From Kordiimonas aestuarii (lineage in GTDB: Bacteria > Pseudomonadota > Alphaproteobacteria > Sphingomonadales > Kordiimonadaceae), in contig NZ_JAOBPP010000018.1 in the NCBI RefSeq assembly GCF_025574465.1, forward strand, positions 231,473-295,472: a DNA stretch of 64,000 bases, read 5' to 3'. A model generated the notes under the pieces. The model ran no database searches and had not been told where the DNA came from. It saw only the letters and a program-made list of their open reading frames with translations. Shown in pieces: positions 1 through 6,601 of this stretch (position 1 is the first letter of the stretch; the number at the start of each line of letters is the position of its first letter). Made by a program: the position numbers and the translations under genes.

Positions 1-780
1 GGCAAACTCAAGGCTTGCCTCAAGTTGCGCGCCAGACTTCTTGAGAAACGCCAGTTGGGTTTCCTGCATACGGGCGTCTGTCGCCTGGCTTTCCAGCGTT
101 ACCGCCCGACGGGCACGGTAATAGGCAAGCTCGTCTTCGGTCTGGTCAAGCTTGGACTGCGATACGGCGTTGGTCTTGATCAGCTCACGCTCGCGCTGCA
201 CTTGCCGCTCCAGGCGCTTGATCTGATAATCAAGTTCAACAAGATTGCGTTTATGCTCAAGCCGGTTCTGCTCAAGGCTCAGCTCGATTGAGCGCATGTT
301 GTTAAGCTGCTCGGTCACGAGTGCTTCGTTGCGCGTTACCTCAAGCTGAAGGGTGGTGTTCGAAAGCTCGACAATCAGGTCACCTTTTTTAAGCATGGTG
401 CCGTCTTCAACCAACACCCGCTCAACCCGGCCTCCTTCGATAGCATCAAGGAAGACCGTTTTCAGCGGTGTTACCCGGCCCCGGACAGGAATGAAATCCT
501 CGAACGTGCCCTCGGTAACCTCGGAGATTACGACGCGGCCTTCATTCACCTTGAAGCTCCGGCCGCCAGAGGCGTCCATCACCACGGTTGCGATAAGCGC
601 CACAAGGCCGATGGCCCCCGCGGCAATCCCTACTGTTTTCCAAGGCGTTTTTTTCTTCTCGACCCTGCGGTCCATGCCCGACCCTGATACAGCCCCTCCT
701 GAGGTGCGGGCCTGCCCGCCATGCATCGAGATCGTCTGGTCTGTCTTTTTCTTATGTTCCATATCGGTCACTGTACCCAT
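1..780 (-). CDS. HlyD/MacA-type efflux periplasmic adaptor, N-terminal part (cut by window edge)
   Basis: The reading frame is open from an ATG at 780 to the first base of the window, so at least 260 residues are present and the C-terminus lies outside. After a polar cytoplasmic N-terminus there is one membrane anchor (about residues 50-68, IAAGAIGLVALIATVV). Then comes the first half of a biotinyl-lipoyl-like barrel (GRVERVLVEDGTMLKKGDLIVEL), then a long charged alpha-helical hairpin. This order is that of membrane-fusion adaptors that link an inner-membrane ABC or RND pump to an outer-membrane channel. Divergence from an NtrC-like regulator and kinase matches the known layout adaptor / MacB-type ABC transporter / two-component pair, so ABC genes are expected just beyond the window. 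A second in-frame ATG at 762 is an alternative start. A sigma-54 promoter lies 46 bp upstream. Confidence 0.85.
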   Translation of the reverse strand, partial: MGTVTDMEHKKKTDQTISMHGGQARTSGGAVSGSGMDRRVEKKKTPWKTVGIAAGAIGLVALIATVVMDASGGRSFKVNEGRVVISEVTEGTFEDFIPVRGRVTPLKTVFLDAIEGGRVERVLVEDGTMLKKGDLIVELSNTTLQLEVTRNEALVTEQLNNMRSIELSLEQNRLEHKRNLVELDYQIKRLERQVQRERELIKTNAVSQSKLDQTEDELAYYRARRAVTLESQATDARMQETQLAFLKKSGAQLEASLEFA

Positions 781-825
781 TTGCTGTCATCCGTTTCCGG
801 CGTTTTCCCTGTAGTGGGTCTATCC

Positions 826-840
826 GCAAAGTCCGTGCCA
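826..840 (-). promoter_or_regulatory. Sigma-54 (-24/-12) promoter for the efflux adaptor
   Basis: Read on the minus strand the site is TGGCACG-GACT-TTGC, matching the RpoN consensus TGGCACG-N4-TTGC at every specified base, with the invariant GG and GC ten bases apart. The start of transcription would fall near 814, leaving a leader of about 35 nt before the adaptor ATG at 780. An NtrC-type activator is encoded divergently next door. Confidence 0.85.
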
Positions 841-879
841 CAATATAACGCATTGATTTTGAATAATTTTATAATCATG

Positions 880-940
880 TGTACGGTATCGAACACAAAA
901 TACTGTACGAAATCGAACACGCTGTGTACGGTATCGGACA
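880..940. promoter_or_regulatory. Three palindromic activator sites, TGTACG-N4-CGRACA
   Basis: Three copies of a 16-bp inverted repeat lie at 880-895 (spacer GTAT), 904-919 (AAAT) and 925-940 (GTAT; right arm CGGACA). The copies start 24 and 21 bp apart, near two helical turns, so they would sit on roughly one face of the DNA. They are about 65-125 bp upstream of the predicted sigma-54 start near 814, the usual position for enhancer sites of a bEBP. They also lie just before the regulator gene (ATG 973), so autoregulation is likely. That the neighbouring regulator binds them is inferred from position and symmetry. Confidence 0.75.
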
Positions 941-972
941 ACAAAACCAACAGACAAGCGAGGCACAAAACC

Positions 973-2388
973 ATGGCGAGCAAGGACGGTAAAATCCTGA
1001 TTGTCGATGATGATGAGGACATTCTTGTCGCAGGAAAACTGCTGCTGAAACGCCACTATGGCTCGGTGGTTACCTGCAACAAACCCGAACATATTGAAGA
1101 GCTGATGGCCGGCCAGAATTTTGACGCCATTCTGCTTGATATGAACTTTGGCCCGGGCGAAAGCTCTGGTGATCAAGGCTTTTTCTGGCTGTCCCGCATC
1201 CTGGAAATCGACCCACAAGCGGTTGTGGTGATGATCACGGCCCACGGCGGCGTCAATGTCGCCGTGGACGCCATGAAAAAAGGGGCGACCGACTTCATCG
1301 CCAAGCCATGGCAGAACGAGAAAGTGGTCGCCACGCTTTCCGCCAGCGTGAAGCTGCGCCGCAGCCGGTCCGAAGCGGAGGAACTGAAAAAAACCAACCG
1401 CACCCTTGTGCGCGCTGTCAGCGAACCGAAACAGCCCATCCTCGGCCAAAGCGCCGCCATGCGCGACGTGATGTCGATGGTGGACCGCTCGGCCCCTACC
1501 GATGCCAATGTCCTTATTTTGGGAGAAAACGGCACGGGTAAAGAGCTGATCGCGCGGGAACTGCATCGGCGGTCCCTGCGCGCGGACAAGGTGTTCATGT
1601 CCGTGGATTTGGGGGCCGTGACCGAAAGCCTGTTTGAAAGTGAATTGTTCGGCCACAAGAAGGGGGCCTTTACGGACGCACGGGATGACCGGGTCGGCAG
1701 GTTGCAGGCGGCAAACGGCGGCACGCTGTTTCTGGATGAAATCGGCAACCTGCCCCTGCATCTGCAGGCCAAGCTTTTGACTGTACTCGAGCAACGGCAT
1801 GTCACCCCTGTGGGGTCGGACCGGTCCATTCCCATCGATGTCCGGGTGATCGCCGCCACCAACGTACCGTTTGTAAAGCTGCGGGACGAAGATATTTTCC
1901 GGCAGGACTTGCTCTTCCGTCTCAATACGGTGGAGGTCACCCTGCCTCCCCTGCGGGCCCGGCCCGACGACGTGCCGGAGCTCGCGGACTATTACATTGC
2001 CTTTTATGCGCGCAAATATGGCAAGGCCGCCAAAAGCCTGTCCCCGGAGGCCCTTGATGCCCTTAGGAGATACAGTTGGCCAGGTAACATACGCGCGCTC
2101 AGGCACGCTATTGAGCGCGCGGTCATTCTTTCGGAAGGCCCCGAGTTTGAGGCAGAGGACTTCCAGCTCGATTCCCAACCAAATCAGGCTGGCGACGTAG
2201 CCGATGTGAAAGCCGATGCGAAGTCTAGCGAAAACGAGCCCGACGCAGACCTGAACCTTGAGCGCCTGGAGCGTCGCGCGATCGAAGAGGCGCTGAAAAA
2301 ACACCGCTATAACATTAGCCATGCGGCAAAGGATTTGGGCCTGACCCGCGCAGCGCTCTATAGAAGGATGGAAAAGCATGGGCTTTAA
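973..2388 (+). CDS. NtrC-family response regulator (REC-AAA+-Fis HTH)
   Basis: The 471-residue product has a receiver domain at about 8-130, with acidic residues D12/D13 and the likely phospho-acceptor D56 in ILLDMNF. An AAA+ sigma-54-interaction domain follows at about 145-380, with Walker A GENGTGKE and Walker B GGTLFLDEIGNL. A C-terminal Fis-type helix-turn-helix ends in LTRAALYRRMEKHGL. The loop that contacts sigma-54 reads GAFTDA rather than GAFTGA, a variant. The start at 973 is chosen because the receiver domain begins there and AGCGAGG lies just upstream; an open frame reaching back to 721 has no domain. The gene overlaps the kinase gene by 11 bp. It probably activates the divergent efflux operon. 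Confidence 0.92.
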   Translation: MASKDGKILIVDDDEDILVAGKLLLKRHYGSVVTCNKPEHIEELMAGQNFDAILLDMNFGPGESSGDQGFFWLSRILEIDPQAVVVMITAHGGVNVAVDAMKKGATDFIAKPWQNEKVVATLSASVKLRRSRSEAEELKKTNRTLVRAVSEPKQPILGQSAAMRDVMSMVDRSAPTDANVLILGENGTGKELIARELHRRSLRADKVFMSVDLGAVTESLFESELFGHKKGAFTDARDDRVGRLQAANGGTLFLDEIGNLPLHLQAKLLTVLEQRHVTPVGSDRSIPIDVRVIAATNVPFVKLRDEDIFRQDLLFRLNTVEVTLPPLRARPDDVPELADYYIAFYARKYGKAAKSLSPEALDALRRYSWPGNIRALRHAIERAVILSEGPEFEAEDFQLDSQPNQAGDVADVKADAKSSENEPDADLNLERLERRAIEEALKKHRYNISHAAKDLGLTRAALYRRMEKHGL

Positions 2389-3730
2389 AAAATTCAGCCT
2401 TATGCTAGCGGGCAGGCTGGCGCTTATCATGATGTCGCTGCTTGCGCTGACATATCTTGTCGCGGTACCCGGCTACCACGCGGCAACCCTGCTGGTGTTT
2501 TTTGTCGTAGCTGGACAGACGTGGGAGGTATTCCACTTTGTCTCCAAAACCAATGCGGAAATTTCCCGTTTTCTCGACGCCGCACGTTATGCCGATTTCA
2601 GCCAGCGTTTCAACCTGCAAAAGCTGGGTGCCGGTTTTGGTGAGCTGGGAGAAACCTTCACGGACATCCTCAACCGTTTTCAGGCGGCGCGCTCCAATCA
2701 GGAAGCCGAACTAAGACACCTGAAGGCGCTGGTGGAACATGTCCCTGTGCCTTTGATGTCGATCCACGCCGACGGCAGCGTCACACAGTGGAACAATGCC
2801 GCGCGCCGCATGTTCGGCAGTGCACATGTGACTCGCATCCGCGACCTTGACCAGTTTGGAGAAGAATTCGCCAAGCAGGTGCGTGGCCTTGAAGCCGGCG
2901 AAAAACGCCTCGCCACCTTCACAAGCGACGATATGAGCCAACAGCTGGCGCTGGCCGCGACCCAGATCATCATCGGCGGCCACAGCGAAAAACTGGTCAG
3001 CCTGCAAAACATCCAGAGCGAGCTGGATATTGCACAGCTTCAGGCATGGCAGGACCTTGTTCGTGTGCTGACCCACGAGATCATGAATTCCATCACACCA
3101 GTGGCAAGCCTTGCCAAAACCGCAGTCGACCTCGTTGAGGATGTATCCGACAAGCTAAAGGGTAATGAGGAACTGGTTGAAGAACTTGGCGACGTCAAAG
3201 ACGCGGTGGAGACGGTGGCCCGGCGCTCAGACAGCCTGATGCAATTTGTATCAAGCTACCGCCGCCTTACCCGCCTGCCACCCCCGGAGAAAAGCCTTGT
3301 CCGCCTTGATGATCTTTTCCAAAGTGTCGCCAAGGTTGCGACGCTGGAGTGGGACGAGAAAAACATTGGTTTCTCCATCGCCATAGAGCCCGAGGAACTG
3401 GATATCGCAGCCGACCGCGATATGATCGAACAGGTATTGATCAACATGCTGCAGAACGCCGAGCAAGCCATGGCCGGGCGCGAACATGCTGCCCTGCACC
3501 TTTCTGCGAGGTTGAACCGGCGTGGCCATGTCATCGTTGAAATTGCCGACAATGGGCCCGGTATTCCGGCGGATATCGCCAAGAAGATTTTCGTGCCGTT
3601 TTTTACCACGAAGCGGGACGGCAGCGGTGTCGGCCTGGCCCTGACACGCCAGGTAATGATCGCGCACGGCGGCAGCGTCAGCGTGGGTGAACGGGACGGC
3701 GGCGGCGCCAAGTTTACCCTGACATTCTAG
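2378..3730 (+). CDS. Membrane-bound NtrB/NtrY-like sensor histidine kinase
   Basis: The 450-residue protein begins with two closely spaced membrane segments (about 10-50). A linker and a PAS-like domain follow (VEHVPVPLMSIHADG). The H-box is LTHEIMNSITP, with the phosphorylated histidine near residue 233. The ATPase domain shows the N-box (LINMLQNAEQAM), the G1 box (ADNGPGIP) and the G2 region (TTKRDGSGVGLALTRQ). There is almost no periplasmic loop between the two membrane spans, so the signal may be sensed in the membrane or cytoplasm, as for intramembrane-sensing kinases linked to efflux pumps. Translational overlap with the response regulator indicates a cognate pair. The signal is unknown. 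Confidence 0.92.
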   Translation: MGFKKFSLMLAGRLALIMMSLLALTYLVAVPGYHAATLLVFFVVAGQTWEVFHFVSKTNAEISRFLDAARYADFSQRFNLQKLGAGFGELGETFTDILNRFQAARSNQEAELRHLKALVEHVPVPLMSIHADGSVTQWNNAARRMFGSAHVTRIRDLDQFGEEFAKQVRGLEAGEKRLATFTSDDMSQQLALAATQIIIGGHSEKLVSLQNIQSELDIAQLQAWQDLVRVLTHEIMNSITPVASLAKTAVDLVEDVSDKLKGNEELVEELGDVKDAVETVARRSDSLMQFVSSYRRLTRLPPPEKSLVRLDDLFQSVAKVATLEWDEKNIGFSIAIEPEELDIAADRDMIEQVLINMLQNAEQAMAGREHAALHLSARLNRRGHVIVEIADNGPGIPADIAKKIFVPFFTTKRDGSGVGLALTRQVMIAHGGSVSVGERDGGGAKFTLTF

Positions 3731-3735
3731 GCGTA

Positions 3736-4179
3736 TCAGCTTTCCTTCTTGGCCGACAGCACAAGCGAAGTGTTGGTTTTCATCACACCATTGATCGCGA
3801 GGATGAAATCAAGCGTCTGATCAATCTCTTCCATGGTAGGGGCCTTTACGATGGCGATCAGGTCATATTCACCACTCACGACATAAAGTGTCTTGATCGG
3901 GGCATGTGTTTTCATCATGCCGATCGCCTGCTGGGCGTATTTCTGGTCAATGGACAGCAGCACATGGGCGGAAATCAGTTTGCCCTCATATTCCTCATGT
4001 TGCTTGACGGTAAAGCCGGCAATGATCTTGCGATCAATCAACTTGCCTATTCGGTCCTGAGCCGTTGAGCGCGAAAGCCCGAGTTTGCGCGCCAGCGACG
4101 AAGTCGCCTCCCTGCTGTTCACGGTCAAAAGCTTCAATAATTTCTGGTCGGTCGCGTCCAAAACCCGGTCTCCTGCCAT
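3736..4179 (-). CDS. Lrp/AsnC-family transcriptional regulator
   Basis: The 147-residue form starting at 4179 (MAGDRVLDATDQKLLKLL) has the family layout: an N-terminal winged HTH (SSLARKLGLSRSTAQDRIGKL), then an alpha/beta RAM effector domain (VLLSIDQKYAQQAIGMM...VVSGEYDLIAIVKA). The frame is open back to 4230, but those extra residues have no family match and include an inverted repeat at 4180-4215, so 4179 is the likelier start. No strong ribosome-binding site is visible. It diverges from the lysine catabolic operon. In some bacteria Lrp-type proteins control saccharopine-pathway genes, so regulation by lysine or a pathway intermediate is a reasonable inference. Confidence 0.9.
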   Translation of the reverse strand: MAGDRVLDATDQKLLKLLTVNSREATSSLARKLGLSRSTAQDRIGKLIDRKIIAGFTVKQHEEYEGKLISAHVLLSIDQKYAQQAIGMMKTHAPIKTLYVVSGEYDLIAIVKAPTMEEIDQTLDFILAINGVMKTNTSLVLSAKKES

Positions 4180-4215
4180 GGTAAAATACGGTCTTTTCAC
4201 CATTGTCATTTTACC
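4180..4215. repeat. Inverted repeat GGTAAAAT-N20-ATTTTACC ahead of the Lrp gene
   Basis: The arms at 4180-4187 and 4208-4215 are perfect complements separated by 20 bp. They sit immediately before the chosen start codon of the Lrp-type gene. It could be an autoregulatory site or a leader hairpin covering the start region. Confidence 0.5.
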
Positions 4216-4233
4216 GGCAAAAAACAACATAAA

Positions 4234-4248
4234 CCGTTAAATTAACGG
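4234..4248. promoter_or_regulatory. Perfect 15-bp palindrome in the lrp / lysine-operon gap
   Basis: CCGTTAA-A-TTAACGG is a perfect inverted repeat around a central A. It lies between the divergent regulator gene and lysine operon, 54 bp before the 4179 start and 86 bp before the 4335 start. Length and symmetry fit Lrp/AsnC operators (about 15 bp). Assignment to this regulator is inference. Confidence 0.6.
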
Positions 4249-4334
4249 ATTAAATATGCCAAATCGCTATTTAGAACCGGCACATTCACGGCTAGAGTTC
4301 ATAAAGGGACGGAATAATGTAAGTGAGTGGTGGG

Positions 4335-5420
4335 ATGTCGAAATTGACACTTTGGCTTCGGGATGAAGCCCGGAAAACCGAGCGGCGGGCACCTTTGCTG
4401 CCTGACGGCGCGAAAGAACTGATCGCCGCAGGCGTCAATGTAGTGGTCGAGAAATCCGACAAGCGAATCGTGCGTGATAAGGCCTATGCGGACGCAGGCT
4501 GCGCGATGGCAGAACCCGGTGCATGGGAAAACGCCCCCGTGGACGCCATCATCCTGGGGCTGAAGGAACTGCCGGAGACACCACATTCGCTTCAGCACAC
4601 TCATATCTACTTCGCCCACGCCTACAAGCAACAAAGCGGTTGGCAAACCCTGCTGGGTCGCTTCCTGCGGGGCGGTGGGTCGCTGCTCGACATCGAATAT
4701 ATGACCCGTCAAGACGGCCGCCGGGTTGCAGCCTTCGGGTTCTGGGCGGGTTATATGGGCGCCGCGCTTGCGCTGATGCAGTGGTACGACCAGAAAGCAG
4801 GCAAGCCATCTGCCATCAACGAGGGCCTGACACCTTTTGAAAGCGCCAAGGCACTTGACGCCCTGATCGCCAGCAAGGCCATAGACGGTACCACGCCAAC
4901 CGCACTTGTAATCGGCGCACGGGGGCGCAGCGGTACAGGCGCGGTCAAAATCCTCGAACGCCACGGCGTCAAAGTGACAGGATGGGGGCGCGAGGAAACC
5001 AACCTGCTCGATCGCGACGCAATCCTCGATCATGACATCCTGATCAACTGCGCTTTTGTCGCAGACAAGATCCCGCCTTTCCTGACACCGGAACACATCA
5101 CCGAAGAGTGCCGATTGAAGGTAATCTCCGATGTCTCCTGCGACCCGTTCAGTGACTATAACCCGCTACCACTGTATGACGCGCCGACCTGCTGGAAAAC
5201 CCCGGCCATCGCCGCGCGCTCACAGTCCGGCAACGTTGACCTGATCGCCGTCGACAACCTGCCCTCTTTATTACCGACCGAGGCAAGTATAGAGTTCGCG
5301 GGCATGATGCTGCCGTATCTAAAATCTTTGAGCAACCGTAAGGGCGATCCGGTCTGGGTTGCATGCGACGCCGCATTCCAGCGCGCCTGCTCTACGATCA
5401 ACAAACGCAAGGCTTCTTAA
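4335..5420 (+). CDS. Saccharopine dehydrogenase, lysine-forming type (LYS1-like; lysine-ketoglutarate reductase activity)
   Basis: The 361-residue product resembles fungal-type LYS1: an N-terminal alanine-dehydrogenase-like domain (WLRDEARKTERRAPLLPDGA), a nucleotide-binding segment (ALVIGARGRSGTGAVKILE) and a C-terminal part with DVSCDPFSDYNP. In this context it probably condenses lysine with 2-oxoglutarate to saccharopine, the first step of degradation. The start is uncertain. ATG 4335 gives the family-like N-terminus, GTG 4323 is in frame 12 bp upstream, and the best Shine-Dalgarno (AGGGACGG, 4305-4312) is placed for an ATG at 4317 that is followed at once by TAA. It is the first gene of a four-gene operon. 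Confidence 0.88.
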   Translation: MSKLTLWLRDEARKTERRAPLLPDGAKELIAAGVNVVVEKSDKRIVRDKAYADAGCAMAEPGAWENAPVDAIILGLKELPETPHSLQHTHIYFAHAYKQQSGWQTLLGRFLRGGGSLLDIEYMTRQDGRRVAAFGFWAGYMGAALALMQWYDQKAGKPSAINEGLTPFESAKALDALIASKAIDGTTPTALVIGARGRSGTGAVKILERHGVKVTGWGREETNLLDRDAILDHDILINCAFVADKIPPFLTPEHITEECRLKVISDVSCDPFSDYNPLPLYDAPTCWKTPAIAARSQSGNVDLIAVDNLPSLLPTEASIEFAGMMLPYLKSLSNRKGDPVWVACDAAFQRACSTINKRKAS

Positions 5421-5424
5421 TTTT

Positions 5425-6591
5425 ATGACCGATACAAAACGCATTCACTGGATTGGCGCGGGTCTCGCTTCAGGCCCCGGTCTTGTGGCGCTGGCAAGCG
5501 AACAGGACGGTGTTACCGTCTGGGATATGACGGATGGGCGCGCCAGCATGCTTCAGGCCCAGATGCCGGAAGGCAAAACACTTGGCTTTGGCCAGCTTGA
5601 CCTTGGTGAAGACACATCGCTCAGTGCGTTCAAGGACCAGTTGAATACCGGTGACGTTGTAGTGTCCATGCTGCCGGCTGCCCTGCATGTCACCGTTGCC
5701 AATATCGCCCTTGAGGTGGGCGCGCATCTTGTGACCTCCAGCTATGTGGATGATGCCATGGCGTCGCTCGACGCGCGGGCGAAAGCCAAGGGTGTGGCCC
5801 TTGTCAATGAGGTCGGCCTTGACCCCGGTATCGACCACCTGTTTGCCCATATCCTTGTGGACGCGGCACGCGGCGCCGGTGTACTGGGTAAAGGCTACAA
5901 GATAGACTTTGTCTCGCACTGTGGTGGCATCCCGGCGGAAAAAGGCGGCTTTGCCTATAAATTCTCCTGGACACCCTTTGGTGTGCTCAAGGCGCTGACC
6001 AACCCCGCCCGCTGCATTGAAGACGGCAAGGAAAAGGTCACCGAGAAAGTCTGGCGTGATGTGTCAGAGCTTGAGGTGGCGGGTGAAACCTTTGAGGTTT
6101 ACCCCAACCGCAACAGCATTCCCTATATCAGGGAATACGGCCTTGATGGTGAAGACAGGCTCGAAACCTTCGTGCGCGGCACGCTACGCCTTGGCGGCTG
6201 GAAAGACGCATGGAGCGATATTTTCACGCAGGTGGAAAACGGCGATGCTGCGAGCCTTAAGGCGCTGTCCGAAAAATTGTGGCAGGAACACCGCTATGGC
6301 GATGACGAAAAAGACCGTGTGGTGCTCTATGTAGCCCTGAAGGCGCGCGACGAGAACGACGAGACCGTATGGTCGGCCTCACTAGCGCTTGACGAAGTTG
6401 GCAGCGGCTGGCAGACCGCGATGGCACGGACAGTGTCGCTGACCGTGGCACAAGCGATCAAGGCGGTTCGGCGCGGGGCCTTTGAGCCGGGTGTGCACGC
6501 GGCGCTCACGGATGCTATGGAAGCCAAACGGTGGCTGCGTGGTTTGAAAGATGCCGGGGTTACGATCCGAGCAGAAAATATTGAGCTTTAA
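5425..6591 (+). CDS. Saccharopine dehydrogenase, glutamate-forming type (LYS9-like)
   Basis: The 388-residue protein carries an N-terminal NAD(P)-binding fold beginning IHWIGAGLASGPGLVAL and a C-terminal catalytic domain with NEVGLDPGIDHLFAHILVD, a hallmark of the saccharopine reductase/dehydrogenase family. It would split saccharopine into glutamate and 2-aminoadipate 6-semialdehyde. The ATG at 5425 is only 4 bp after the stop of the previous gene, so the two are translationally close. An in-frame start upstream at 5359 overlaps the preceding gene and adds no conserved sequence. The separate LYS1-like and LYS9-like proteins together replace the bifunctional LKR/SDH of plants and animals. Confidence 0.9.
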   Translation: MTDTKRIHWIGAGLASGPGLVALASEQDGVTVWDMTDGRASMLQAQMPEGKTLGFGQLDLGEDTSLSAFKDQLNTGDVVVSMLPAALHVTVANIALEVGAHLVTSSYVDDAMASLDARAKAKGVALVNEVGLDPGIDHLFAHILVDAARGAGVLGKGYKIDFVSHCGGIPAEKGGFAYKFSWTPFGVLKALTNPARCIEDGKEKVTEKVWRDVSELEVAGETFEVYPNRNSIPYIREYGLDGEDRLETFVRGTLRLGGWKDAWSDIFTQVENGDAASLKALSEKLWQEHRYGDDEKDRVVLYVALKARDENDETVWSASLALDEVGSGWQTAMARTVSLTVAQAIKAVRRGAFEPGVHAALTDAMEAKRWLRGLKDAGVTIRAENIEL

Positions 6592-6601
6592 GGTGACGGC
6601 T

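Noticed and set aside
853..875. Vegetative promoter for the response regulator (TTGATT ... TATAAT)
   Set aside because: TATAAT at 870-875 is good, but the TTGATT is only 11 bp away, and no proper -35 is placed; left uncalled.
880..940. Triple repeat as a short CRISPR array
   Set aside because: The units are 16-bp palindromes with 5-8 bp between them, far too short for spacers, and no cas genes are present.
820..2430. 536-codon open frame on the minus strand opposite the response regulator
   Set aside because: It runs antisense to a clear REC-AAA+-Fis protein, shows no domain and would cover the sigma-54 promoter and activator sites.
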